64,000 nucleotides of DNA from assembly GCF_900323885.1 (NCBI RefSeq), contig NZ_OOHJ01000023.1, positions 310,001 to 374,000 on the forward strand. Direction: 5' to 3'. The translations under genes and the position numbers were made by a program. The notes beneath the pieces are model-generated. The model ran no database searches, had not been told where the DNA came from, and saw only the letters and a program-made list of their open reading frames with translations. The DNA is from [Actinomadura] parvosata subsp. kistnae. GTDB lineage: Bacteria; Actinomycetota; Actinomycetes; Streptosporangiales; Streptosporangiaceae. This document shows, piece by piece, positions 48,673 through 58,067 of the stretch; the stretch's first letter is position 1, and each line of letters begins with the position of its first letter.

Positions 48673-49968
48673 TCAGCCGCCGACGGGGACGTTGGAGCGG
48701 AAGACCCCGTTCGGGTCGTACCGCCGCTTGACCGCACGCAGCCGCTCCAGCGCGGCCGGTCCGAACGCGTCGGCGGCGCTCTCGTCCGGGTTGAGGAACG
48801 TGAGCGGCTTGCGCCCGCTGACCGGCAGCGACTCGGCGAGCGCGCGCTGCCGCCCGGCGACGGCCGCCGCGGTCGCGGGGTCGGCGGGGATGCCGAACAT
48901 GTAGAGCGCGTAGGGCTCGGTCAGCGGCCCCTGCGGGGTGTCGGACGGCCGGGTGAACGCGCCGCCCAGGTGCCGCAGCTGCACGCTGAGCAGCGGCGCG
49001 ATCGGGTCGGCGAGCAGGGACTTGGCCGCCGCGTCGTCCAGCTCGGTCAGCAGCTCGGCACGCGAGAGGCCCGGCCCCGGGTCGGTGGGCTCGGCGGTGA
49101 TGCCACCCAGCTCGGAGACGGCCATGACGCGCCTGCTGTCCGACAGGGGCGGGGCCAGCCGGTCGAGCGGGGCGAGCAGGTCGCGGGCCGCGTCCTCTCC
49201 GCCGAGGTACGTGGCGTCCACGGCCACCATGGGGTCGGCGCCGGGGAAGTGCAGCAGGTCCAGCCAGACCGTCAGCTCGTCGGGCGCGCCGGCGGTGATC
49301 CGCCGGAAGGCGTCCATGACCTCGGGGGCGTGCCCGCCCGCCCACAGGACCCGGCCGCCGAACAGCCGCGGCGCCGGGTGCAGGGCCAGCTCCAGCGCGG
49401 TGGCGACGGCGAAGTCACCGCCGCCGCCGCGCAGCGCCCAGAACAGCTCGGGGTCGGAGCCGGCGGTGACGTGCCGCCGCTGTCCTTCCGCGTCCACGAT
49501 GTCGAACGCGGTGACCGCGTCGGCCACCCACCCGTGCGCCCGGCCGAACCAGCTCAGCCCGCCCCCGAGCGCCACGCCCGCCACGCTGACCACGGGGGAG
49601 CTGCCGGGCAGCCCGGTGAGCCCGTGCGGGGCGGCCGCGGCCTGCACCCGGCCGGACGGCACGCCCGCCCCGACCCGGGCCCGGCGGGCGGCCGGGTCGA
49701 TCTCCAAGGTGTCCAGGCGGCCGGTGCGCAGCAGGATCGTGCCGGCCGCGCGGCCGGTGGCGCCGTGCCCGTTCGGCTGCGCGGAGACGCTCAGCCCGGC
49801 GGAGCGGGCGTGCCGGACGAGCGCGGCGACGTCGTCGGCGTCGGCGGCCTCGACGACGGCCGCGACGGGCTGCTCGACGGCCAGGTTCCAGGGGCGGCGG
49901 GCCGCGTCGAAGCCGGGATCGCCGGGCAGCAGGACCGGGCCGCGGACGGCGGAACGCAAGGTGTCCAC
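48673..49968 (-). CDS. FAD-binding oxidoreductase, berberine-bridge-enzyme-like
   Basis: 431 residues. PCMH-type FAD domain: VAAVVEAADADDVAALVRHA, PNGHGATGRAAGTILLRTGR with the His that can bind FAD covalently, VGAGVPSGRVQAAAAPHG, and ALGGGLSWFGRAHGWVADAV. The C-terminal BBE segment is RRYDPNGVFRSNVPVGG. A cysteine for a second covalent bond is not evident, so attachment is probably by His only. Such enzymes oxidise sugars, alkaloids or polyketides with oxygen. GTG at 49968 is supported by GAGGAG 6 nt upstream. Divergent from a MocR regulator. Confidence 0.9.
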   Translation of the reverse strand: MDTLRSAVRGPVLLPGDPGFDAARRPWNLAVEQPVAAVVEAADADDVAALVRHARSAGLSVSAQPNGHGATGRAAGTILLRTGRLDTLEIDPAARRARVGAGVPSGRVQAAAAPHGLTGLPGSSPVVSVAGVALGGGLSWFGRAHGWVADAVTAFDIVDAEGQRRHVTAGSDPELFWALRGGGGDFAVATALELALHPAPRLFGGRVLWAGGHAPEVMDAFRRITAGAPDELTVWLDLLHFPGADPMVAVDATYLGGEDAARDLLAPLDRLAPPLSDSRRVMAVSELGGITAEPTDPGPGLSRAELLTELDDAAAKSLLADPIAPLLSVQLRHLGGAFTRPSDTPQGPLTEPYALYMFGIPADPATAAAVAGRQRALAESLPVSGRKPLTFLNPDESAADAFGPAALERLRAVKRRYDPNGVFRSNVPVGG

Positions 49969-50060
49969 AAGAATCTCCTCATCAGGGGGAAAGCGCCGCA
50001 TCGGGTGCGTCGTGCTCCCTACGCTATTGCCGGAAAAGACCCGGTATAGGGTGCATTTCC

Positions 50061-51479
50061 GTGGCAGATTCCTGGGTCAATCCGGCCGAACGGCTCGGCA
50101 CCGACCTGCACCTGGACCTGGCCGGCCCCGGCAGCCGCCGCGCCGTCCTCGCCCGCGCGCTGCGCGACGCCGTACGGGACGGGCGCCTGCCCCCCGGCAC
50201 CCGGCTGCCGCCCTACCGCTCCCTGGCCGCCGACCTCGGCCTGGCCCGCAACACCGTCGCCGACGCCTACGCCGAGCTGGTCGCCGAGGGCTGGCTGGTC
50301 GCCCGGCAGGGCTCCGGCACCCATGTGGCGGCCCGCGCCGAGCCCGCCCGGCCGCCGCGCGTACCGGCGAGAACCTCCGCCCGCCCGGCCCCGCCCGCCC
50401 ACGACCTCCGGCAGGGCCGGCCCGACGCCTCCTCCTTCCCCCGCTCCGCCTGGCTCGCCGCCGCCCGCCGCGCGCTGCACGCCGCCCCGAACGACGCCTT
50501 CGGCCCCGGCGACCCGCAGGGCCGCCCCGAGCTGCGCCGGGCGCTGGCCGCATACCTGGCGCGGGTCCGCGGCGTGCGCACCACACCCGACCTGATCGTG
50601 ATCTGCTCCGGCTTCGCGCACGCGCTGCGGCTGCTGTTCGGCGGCCGGGTGCTGCGCGGCCCCCTCGCCGTCGAGTCCTACGGCCTCGCCTTCCACCGCG
50701 CCGTCCTCGCCGCCGCCTCCGTCCGCACGGTCCCGCTCACGCTCGACGAGCACGGCGCCCGCACGACCGAGCTGCACACTCTCGACGGGGTACGGGCGGC
50801 GCTGCTCACACCGGCACACCAGTTCCCGACCGGCGGGCCGCTGCACCCCGAGCGGCGCGCCGCCGCCGTGGACTGGGCCCGCTCCTGCGGCGGCCTCATC
50901 CTGGAGGACGACTACGACGGCGAGTTCCGCTACGACCGCGAGCCGGTCGGCGCCGTCCAGGGCCTAGACCCCGAGCGGGTCGTCTACCTCGGCTCGGTCA
51001 GCAAGAGCATGTCACCGGCGGTGCGGCTCGGCTGGATGGTGCTGCCCGGCCACCTGGTCGCCCCCGTCCTGGACGCCAAGGGCGAGCGGGAGGCGTGGGC
51101 GAGCGTGACGGACCAGCTCACGCTCGCCGACCTCATCGAGTCCGGCCAGTACGACCGGCACGTCCGCCGCATGCGCCAGCGCTACCGCGCCCGCCGCGAC
51201 CGCCTCGTCGCCACCCTCGCCGCCCGGGCCCCGCACATCGCCACCACCGGCATCGCCGCCGGCCTGCACGCGGTGCTGCGCCTGCCGCCCGGGACCGAGC
51301 CCGCTGCCGTCGAGGCCGCGGCCCGGCACTCGATCGCCCTGGACGGCCTGGCCGGCTACCGCCACCCCGACGCCACCATGCCGGCCTTCGACGGCCTGGT
51401 CGTCGGCTACGCCACGCCGCCCGACCACCGCTACGAGACCGCGCTCGACGCGTTGTGCCGCGTCCTGCCGCCCGCCTGA
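50061..51479 (+). CDS. MocR/PdxR-type regulator (GntR helix-turn-helix fused to aminotransferase)
   Basis: 472 residues. GntR winged helix at 25-95: ALRDAVRDGRLPPGTRLPPY, RSLAADLGLARNTVADAYAE, VARQGSGTHVA. The aminotransferase-like domain follows, with the PLP lysine in LGSVSKSMSPAVRLGWM, DDYDGEFRYDR, and FGPGDPQGRPELRRALAAYL. Such proteins usually bind PLP and regulate PLP or amino-acid metabolism. GTG at 50061. It is divergent from the BBE-type flavoprotein and may control it. The gap of 92 bp holds no strong repeat. Confidence 0.92.
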   Translation: MADSWVNPAERLGTDLHLDLAGPGSRRAVLARALRDAVRDGRLPPGTRLPPYRSLAADLGLARNTVADAYAELVAEGWLVARQGSGTHVAARAEPARPPRVPARTSARPAPPAHDLRQGRPDASSFPRSAWLAAARRALHAAPNDAFGPGDPQGRPELRRALAAYLARVRGVRTTPDLIVICSGFAHALRLLFGGRVLRGPLAVESYGLAFHRAVLAAASVRTVPLTLDEHGARTTELHTLDGVRAALLTPAHQFPTGGPLHPERRAAAVDWARSCGGLILEDDYDGEFRYDREPVGAVQGLDPERVVYLGSVSKSMSPAVRLGWMVLPGHLVAPVLDAKGEREAWASVTDQLTLADLIESGQYDRHVRRMRQRYRARRDRLVATLAARAPHIATTGIAAGLHAVLRLPPGTEPAAVEAAARHSIALDGLAGYRHPDATMPAFDGLVVGYATPPDHRYETALDALCRVLPPA

Positions 51480-51569
51480 GCCACCCACAGGGTCTCGGCG
51501 CCGCCGACCGCCACCAGCACGTACCGGCGGCCGTTGACGCGGATCGCCGATCGGGAGGATGATCCGCGA

Positions 51570-52235
51570 ATGGCACCTGGACCGGCGCTCGCGTGCCGCG
51601 CACTGAGCTGCCGGGCGGGCGGGCGCACGATCATCGAAGACCTCACCCTCGAGCTCGACCGGGCCGAGCGGGTGGCGCTCATGGGCCCGTCGGGCTCGGG
51701 CAAGACCACGTTGCTGACCACGCTGGCCGGGCTGCTGCCGCCCGCCGCGGGCCGCGTCCTGGTCGGCGGCGTGCCCCTGGACGAGCAGCCGGAGCTGCGG
51801 GCCGGGCTCGCGCTGGTGCTCCAGTCGTACGGGCTGCTGAGCCTGCTCACCGCGGCCGAGAACGTCGAGGTGGCGCTGCGCGCGGCGGGGCGGCCACCGC
51901 GCGAGGCGATGGGGCTCGCGGCGCGGGCGCTGGAGCGGCTGCGGGTCGCGAAGTTCGCCGACCACCTGGTGGAGGAGCTGTCCGGCGGGCAGCAGCAGCG
52001 GGTCGCGGTGGCCAGGGCGCTGGCGTTGCGGCCCCGGGTGCTGCTGGCCGACGAGCCGACCGCCGAGCAGGACGGCACGCATCGCGCGCTCGTCCTGGAC
52101 GAGCTGCTGGCGGCTGCCGACGACGGCACCACGCTGGTCATCGCCACCCACGACCCCGAGGTGGCCGAGCGCTGCGACCGGGTGATCGAGCTGCGCGCGG
52201 TGGCCCGGCACCGCCGCTCCAGGAGCGGTTCATGA
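51570..52235 (+). CDS. ABC transporter ATP-binding protein (MacB/LolD-like)
   Basis: 221 residues. Walker A MGPSGSGKTTLL, Q-loop VLQSYGLLSLLT, signature ELSGGQQQRVAVARAL, Walker B VLLADEPTAEQDG with Gln in place of the usual Leu, H-loop ATHDPEVAE. The last codons lie in a 35-bp direct repeat, so the stop was probably set by that duplication. ATG at 51570 has GGGAGG about 11 nt upstream. Upstream ATPase of a two-ATPase, one-permease operon; together these resemble lipoprotein or peptide export/surveillance systems with FtsX-like permeases. Confidence 0.9.
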   Translation: MAPGPALACRALSCRAGGRTIIEDLTLELDRAERVALMGPSGSGKTTLLTTLAGLLPPAAGRVLVGGVPLDEQPELRAGLALVLQSYGLLSLLTAAENVEVALRAAGRPPREAMGLAARALERLRVAKFADHLVEELSGGQQQRVAVARALALRPRVLLADEPTAEQDGTHRALVLDELLAAADDGTTLVIATHDPEVAERCDRVIELRAVARHRRSRSGS

Positions 52236-52281
52236 AAACTCGCCATCGCCGCTCCAGGAGCGGTTCATGAAAGCTCGCCAT
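52212..52281 (+). repeat. 35-bp direct repeat, two copies plus remnant
   Basis: Copies at 52212-52246 and 52247-52281 differ at one position; a third partial copy begins cgccgcgcca. Each contains the hairpin-forming CCGCTCC-a-GGAGCGG. The first copy includes the stop codon of the ATPase gene. Could be an mRNA processing or attenuation element between the two ATPase cistrons, or a simple duplication. Confidence 0.8.
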
Positions 52282-52326
52282 CGCCGCGCCACACGCAGTC
52301 CATGAGAGCCGCCGGGAGAGCCGCGC

Positions 52327-53649
52327 ATGAGCGTCGTCAGGTGTGACGGGATCGTCCAGATCTATCGGGCGCGGGACGTCGAGGTCGTCGCCCTGCGCGA
52401 CGTCGACCTCGTGATCGACGCGGGCGAGACCGTCGCCCTGCTCGGCCCCTCCGGCGCGGGAAAGTCCACGCTGCTGTGGCTGCTGGCCGGGCTGCTGCGT
52501 CCGAGCGCCGGCCGCCTGTGGCTGGAGGGCACCGACCTGGGGCGGCTCGACCAGCGCAGGCTCGACCGGCTGCGCGCCGCCCACATCGGCATGGTCCTGC
52601 AGAACCCGGCACGCAACCTCATCGGCTACCTGTCCGCCGCCCAGAACATCGCCTTCGCCCAGCGGGCCGTCCGGCGCGACCGCCGGCGGGCCCGCGACCT
52701 GCTCGCCAGGGTGGGCCTGGCGGAGGCGGGCGGCCGCCCGGCCGGGCAGCTGTCCGGCGGCGAGCAGCAGCGGCTCTCCCTGGCCGTCGCGCTGGCCAAC
52801 GCCCCCAAGCTGCTCCTGGCCGACGAGCCCACCAGCCAGCTCGACGAGGAGTCGGGCACCCGGGTGGTCGAGCTGATCAAGGACGTCGCCGCCGCCGAGG
52901 GCACGACCGCGGTCGTGGTCACGCACGACACGGCGGTGAGCGAGGCGCTGAGCCGTACGGTGACGATCAGGGACGGCCGGGTCGGCGCCGAGGGCAGGCG
53001 CGGCGAGGACTTCGTGGTCGTCGGCCGCGAGGGCGCCGTGCAGGTGCCGCCCGAGTACCACCACCTGCTGCCGCCCGGCTCCATGGCCCGCATCGAGGAG
53101 CTGGCGGACGGCATCGCGCTGCGGAGGCCGAGCCGTGATCCTGCGCGGCCTCTGGGAACGCCGGACGCTCTCGCTGGTCGTCCTGCTGATCGCGCTCGTG
53201 CCGATCGCGTCGGCCGCCGTCGGCCCGGTCTACTCGGCGGCGGCCCGCACGACGATCGCCAGGGACGCGGTGCGCGCCGCCCCGGTGGAGGGCCGCGGCT
53301 GGCGGTTCACGACGACGAAGGGCGGCCTGGAGGCCAAGGTCGCGGCGTTCACGAGGGGCGCGGACTTCACCGGCCGGCCGGTGCTCGGCATGGAGGCGAG
53401 CAGCGGGCGGCCGGGGGACCGGCGCGCGTACTCGCTGGTGTGGCAGGACGGGCAGTGCGCGCACCTGCCGCTCGCCGAAGGGCGGTGCCCGCGCGCGGCC
53501 AAGGAGGTGATGGCCAGCCAGGCGTCCGGGTTCGAGGTGGGGCAGCGGATCACGCTGTCGGCCGTGGTGAGCGTCGAGTTCACCCCGAGGGGACGCGAGC
53601 CGGCGCCGCTGACCGTGGTCGGGATCTACCGGCCGGGCCCCGCTGGTGA
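52327..53649 (+). CDS. ABC transporter ATP-binding protein; stop codon lost by probable one-base deletion
   Basis: Conserved part 1-265: Walker A LGPSGAGKSTLLWLLAGLL, Q-loop VLQNPARNLIGYL, signature LSGGEQQRLSLAVAL, Walker B LLLADEPTSQLDEE, H-loop VTHDTA. A C-terminal add-on typical of these actinobacterial ATPases follows: EDFVVVGREGAVQVPPEYHH, then LADGIAL. As read, the frame then runs 515 nt into the permease gene and gives non-coding-like sequence to 53649. One extra base at about 53120 would yield AEAEP and a stop at 53138, overlapping the permease GTG by 4 nt. So the functional protein probably ends near residue 270. Start ATG 52327. Confidence 0.85.
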   Translation: MSVVRCDGIVQIYRARDVEVVALRDVDLVIDAGETVALLGPSGAGKSTLLWLLAGLLRPSAGRLWLEGTDLGRLDQRRLDRLRAAHIGMVLQNPARNLIGYLSAAQNIAFAQRAVRRDRRRARDLLARVGLAEAGGRPAGQLSGGEQQRLSLAVALANAPKLLLADEPTSQLDEESGTRVVELIKDVAAAEGTTAVVVTHDTAVSEALSRTVTIRDGRVGAEGRRGEDFVVVGREGAVQVPPEYHHLLPPGSMARIEELADGIALRRPSRDPARPLGTPDALAGRPADRARADRVGRRRPGLLGGGPHDDRQGRGARRPGGGPRLAVHDDEGRPGGQGRGVHEGRGLHRPAGARHGGEQRAAGGPARVLAGVAGRAVRAPAARRRAVPARGQGGDGQPGVRVRGGAADHAVGRGERRVHPEGTRAGAADRGRDLPAGPRW

Positions 53650-56125
53650 CCCGTTCTGGTTCGGCAGGACGTTGTTCTCCCCGGACGGGGACCCGGGCCG
53701 GGACAAGGCGGACGCGTTGTTCACGGTGCCGGAGACCCGGCTGGAGACGTACAACATCTCCGGAGGGGTGACGAGCGAGGCGGGCTGGACCGACTACGCG
53801 ATCGTCCCCATCGTCACCGACCGGCTCGACGGCACGGACGTGGAGCGGCTGGCCGCGATGCAGGCCGCCGCCGAGTCCGAGGCGCCGCGCTCGGGCGACA
53901 TCGTCTTCTCCTGGGTGGGCGACACCGTCAAGGCCATCACGGCGGGCACCGGCGCGCTCGGCGTGCCGACGCTCCTGGTGATCGCGCAGCTCGTCGGGCT
54001 CGGCTGGATGCTGCTCTTCCAGACCGTGGGCGACCTGGTCAGGGCGCGCGGCGCGGAGATCGCGCTGGCCCGGCTGCGCGGCCACGGGCGGGCCCGGGTG
54101 TGGCGGTTCGCGCTGGCCGAGCCGCTGCTGCTGCTCGCCGCCGCCGTCCCGCTCGGGCTGCTGCTCGGGCACGCGGCGGCGGGCCTGATGATCGGGGCGC
54201 TGCTGCCGGCGGGGATCCCGGTCACGTTCCCGCCGGACGCGGCGGCGGCCGGGGTCGCGGCGATGCTGGGCGGCGTGCTCGCGGCGGCCACGGCCGCCTG
54301 GCGCACGGCGACGCGGCCGGTCGTCGAGGAGTGGCGGCGCACGCCGCGCCGCACGTCCCGCGGCTGGGTGCTGGACGCGGTCGTCCTCGCGGTCACCGTG
54401 GTCGGGCTGGCCGAGCTGCTGGCCGGCGGCCTCATCACGGACGTGTCCGGGCGCGGCCCCGGCGCGCTGGCGGTGCCCGGCCTGGTCGCGCTGGGCGTGG
54501 CGCTGCTGGCGGGCCGGGCGCTGCCGGTGCTGGCCGGGCGGCTGTTCGGGGTCACCAGGCGGCGCGGCGGGCTCGGGCCGTTCCTGGCGCTGCGCCAGGT
54601 CGCCAGGGGGCCGGTGACCGCGGGCAGCGTGATCGTGCTGGGGGCGGCGTTCGGGCTGGCCACGTTCGCGGTGTCGGCCTGGAGCGCCACGTCCGGCGAC
54701 TACGCCGAGACGGCCCGCTTCCACAACGGCGCCGCCACCGCCATCACGGTGCGGCCGGTCGAGCCCGGCCGGCTGCTCGCCGCCGTGGCCGCCGCCGACC
54801 CCGGCGGCAGGACCGCCGCGCCCGTGATCAAGGTGCCAGGCCCGCCGCAGCTCATCGCCACCGACCCCGCCCGGCTGGCCGCCGTGGGCGCCGCCTGGCG
54901 GCCCGACCTGGCCGGCGGCACCTCCCTGGCCAGGGCCGCCGCCGCGCTGCCCACGCCCGCCACGCCCCGGGTGCTCGTGCGCGGCGACCGGTTCAGGGCC
55001 GAGGTCACCCACGACCGGCCGCCGCGCGGCTGGACGATCAAGCTGTTCGTCACCTTCCGGGTGCCCGGCCAGCTCCGCCCCGCCCAGCTCCCGCTGGGCG
55101 ACCTGACCGGCCGCTCCGGCACGCACGAGTGGAACCTGCCGCCCGCCTGCGAGCAGGCCCCGTGCGAGCTGCGCGCCTTCCGCGGCGACCCCGTGCCGCC
55201 GCCGGAGTTCGAGGAGTCGGCGTACGTGCGGGTGACCGTCACCGGCCTGGCGGTCCGCGAGCGCGGCCGCTGGCGGGCCCTGCACCTGCCGCCGTGGTCG
55301 AACGACGAGAACCCGCTCCAGCGCGACGGCACGTTCGCCGTCACCATGACCGGCAACCAGACGCTGCGCCCCGCCACGTACGACCCGCTGCCGCCCGCGA
55401 TCGCCGTGGGGCCGGTCGGCAACCGCGTCGTCCCCGGCCTCGACAACGCCTTCGCCGGGCCGGTGCGCACCGCCGTCGCCACCGCCGCCGCACCCGGCCT
55501 GACCGGGCCCGGCGTCCTGGTCAACCTGGAGCACGCCGACCGGATCGCGTACGGCGTGTACGACAAGGCCGTCCACCAGGTCTGGACCGGCCTCACCGAC
55601 ACGGCCGCGCTGGAACGGGCGCTGGAGCGGGAGGGGCTGACGGTCGTGTCGCGGCGGCACGTGGCCGACGTGGCCGCGTCGTTCGCCGGCCAGGGGCCGG
55701 GGCTGGCGCTGTTGCTGCTGCTGGTCTCCGCGCTGGCGGCGGCCGTGCTGGCGCTCGGCCGCACGGTGCTCGCCCTGCACGCGGCGGCCAGGAGGCGCGG
55801 CTACGAGCTGGCCGCGCTGGAGGCGTCCGGCGCCAAGGTGGCGGCGCTGCGGGTGGCGCTGCTGCTGGAGCAGGTCATCACGGTGACCGCCGGCACCCTG
55901 GCCGGGCTGCTGGCGGGGCTGCTGGCGGCGCGGGCCGCGCTCGGCAGGATCCCGCAGTTCACCGAGCCGCCCCTCACGCCGCCGCTGCCGCACGAGGTGG
56001 CGGCGGCGCCCGTCGCCCTCGTGGTCGGCGGCGCGCTGCTGGCCAGCCTGCTGGCGGCGGTGGTCGTGGCGGAGCTGCTGCTGCGCGGGATCCGGGTGGA
56101 ACGCCTGCGCGACGCGCCTGCCTGA
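53135..56125 (+). CDS. FtsX-like ABC transporter permease
   Basis: 996 residues. Helix 1 (about 12-32), a large extracytoplasmic domain (33-270), three helices with a KxxGxGxxxI-like core (LVIAQLVGLGWMLLFQTVG, VRARGAEIALARLRGHGRAR), then more helices, a second extracytoplasmic region (530-840) and the terminal three-helix FtsX core ending LLLRGIRVERLRDAPA. This duplicated FtsX layout is that of MacB/LolC-type exporters of large actinobacterial size. GTG at 53135 within the ATPase cistron. Cargo unknown: lipoprotein, peptide or lipid. Confidence 0.9.
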   Translation: MILRGLWERRTLSLVVLLIALVPIASAAVGPVYSAAARTTIARDAVRAAPVEGRGWRFTTTKGGLEAKVAAFTRGADFTGRPVLGMEASSGRPGDRRAYSLVWQDGQCAHLPLAEGRCPRAAKEVMASQASGFEVGQRITLSAVVSVEFTPRGREPAPLTVVGIYRPGPAGDPFWFGRTLFSPDGDPGRDKADALFTVPETRLETYNISGGVTSEAGWTDYAIVPIVTDRLDGTDVERLAAMQAAAESEAPRSGDIVFSWVGDTVKAITAGTGALGVPTLLVIAQLVGLGWMLLFQTVGDLVRARGAEIALARLRGHGRARVWRFALAEPLLLLAAAVPLGLLLGHAAAGLMIGALLPAGIPVTFPPDAAAAGVAAMLGGVLAAATAAWRTATRPVVEEWRRTPRRTSRGWVLDAVVLAVTVVGLAELLAGGLITDVSGRGPGALAVPGLVALGVALLAGRALPVLAGRLFGVTRRRGGLGPFLALRQVARGPVTAGSVIVLGAAFGLATFAVSAWSATSGDYAETARFHNGAATAITVRPVEPGRLLAAVAAADPGGRTAAPVIKVPGPPQLIATDPARLAAVGAAWRPDLAGGTSLARAAAALPTPATPRVLVRGDRFRAEVTHDRPPRGWTIKLFVTFRVPGQLRPAQLPLGDLTGRSGTHEWNLPPACEQAPCELRAFRGDPVPPPEFEESAYVRVTVTGLAVRERGRWRALHLPPWSNDENPLQRDGTFAVTMTGNQTLRPATYDPLPPAIAVGPVGNRVVPGLDNAFAGPVRTAVATAAAPGLTGPGVLVNLEHADRIAYGVYDKAVHQVWTGLTDTAALERALEREGLTVVSRRHVADVAASFAGQGPGLALLLLLVSALAAAVLALGRTVLALHAAARRRGYELAALEASGAKVAALRVALLLEQVITVTAGTLAGLLAGLLAARAALGRIPQFTEPPLTPPLPHEVAAAPVALVVGGALLASLLAAVVVAELLLRGIRVERLRDAPA

Positions 56126-56142
56126 CCGCCGGCCCTCCAGAA

Positions 56143-56157
56143 CGATAACCATCTTCA
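56143..56157. promoter_or_regulatory. Candidate metal-regulator box 1 upstream of FecCD operon
   Basis: cgataaccatcttca is an AT-rich imperfect palindrome resembling actinobacterial Zur boxes of the TGAAAACGATTTTCA kind (11 of 15 positions by eye). It lies 63 bp before the permease start in the only AT-rich patch of the area. The regulator cannot be assigned by sequence alone. Confidence 0.35.
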
Positions 56158-56185
56158 TATTGCGCCTTTTGTGGTGATACGGTCT

Positions 56186-56210
56186 CCCGGAAATGATTGT
56201 CGTTTCCGGG
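56186..56210. promoter_or_regulatory. Candidate metal-regulator box 2 / hairpin at FecCD ribosome site
   Basis: cccggaaa (56186-56193) and tttccggg (56203-56210) form a perfect 8-bp inverted repeat around tgattgtcg. Its core ggaaatgattgtcgtttcc also resembles a Zur/Fur-type palindrome. The right arm merges into the GGGGGAG ribosome site, so an RNA hairpin could limit translation. Confidence 0.45.
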
Positions 56211-56219
56211 GGAGTGTCC

Positions 56220-57283
56220 TTGACCACGCCGTCCGAGCCGCCGCCGGCGGCCACGTTCGCGATGCCGCTGACCGTCGCCCTGCTGGCCGGCGTCCTCGCG
56301 GTGTCCGTGCTGCTGGCCATCGGGCTGGGCGCCGCCGCCGTCCCGCCCGGCGAGACGCTGCGTTACCTGTGGGCGGCGGTGACCGGCGGCACCATCACGG
56401 CCGGCGACGTCACCGCGTACCAGATCATCTGGCAGGTGCGCACGCCGCGCGTGCTCCTCGCGGTCCTCGTCGGGGCCGGGCTCAGCGTCGTCGGCGTGGC
56501 GATCCAGGCGATGGTGCGCAACGCGCTGGCCGACCCGTACGTGCTGGGCGTGTCTTCAGGCGCGTCGGCGGGAGCGGTGCTGGTCGGCGTCACCGGCGCG
56601 CTCACCGCCCTCGGCGTCTACGCGGTCTCGGCCGGCGCGTTCCTCGGCGCGCTGCTCGTCTCCGCGCTGGTCTACCTGGCCTCGCGCGAGGCCGGCGGCC
56701 TGACGCCGCTGCGGCTGGTGCTCACCGGCGTGGCCATGGCGTTCGGCTTCCAGGCCGTGATGAGCCTGATCGTGTACTTCGTCCCGGACGGGGAGTCGAC
56801 GAGCACCGTGCTGTTCTGGTCGATGGGCGGCTTCGGCGCCGCGACCTGGGGAGCGCTGCCCGTGGTCGCCGCCGCCGTCGCCGTCACCGTCGTCGTGCTG
56901 CGCCGACTCGGGCGCAGCCTCGACGTGCTCGCCCTCGGCGACGAGACCTCCGCGAGCCTCGGCGTGGACACCGTCCGGCTGCGGCGCGGCCTGTTCGTGC
57001 TGACGTCGCTGGCCACCGGCGCGATGGTCGCCGTCAGCGGCGCGATCGGGTTCGTCGGGCTGGTGCTGCCGCACCTGGTGCGGCTGTGGACCGGCGCGGC
57101 GCACGTCCGCGTGCTCACCATCGCGCCGCTGGCCGGGGCGATCTTCATGGTGTGGGCCGACCTCGTGGCCAGGACGCTCGTCGCGCCACGGGAGCTGCCG
57201 CTCGGCGTGATCACCGCGCTCGTGGGCGTGCCGGTCTTCGTCGTCCTGCTGCGCCGCCGCGGCTACCTGCTCGGCGGGCGCTG

Positions 57284-57284
<1 letters not shown>
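56220..57284 (+). CDS. FecCD-family ABC permease for metal chelates
   Basis: 354 residues, about ten helices. FecCD signatures: QVRTPRVLLAVLVGAGLSVV, AIQAMVRNALADPYVLGVSS, GASAGAVLVGV, LGDETSASLGVDTVRLRR, and GAIGFVGLVLPHLVRLWTG. It forms the homodimeric channel of a siderophore, heme, cobalamin or similar importer. Start TTG at 56220 is chosen because GGGGGAG lies 6 nt upstream; ATG at 56193 lies within an operator-like palindrome. First gene of a four-gene operon. Confidence 0.9.
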
Positions 57285-58054
<770 letters not shown>

Positions 58055-58067
58055 AAGGAGACCGCGC

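Noticed and set aside
52967..56320. 1117-codon minus-strand frame opposite the FtsX permease
   Set aside because: Shadow of the permease; no recognisable fold and no promoter or ribosome site.
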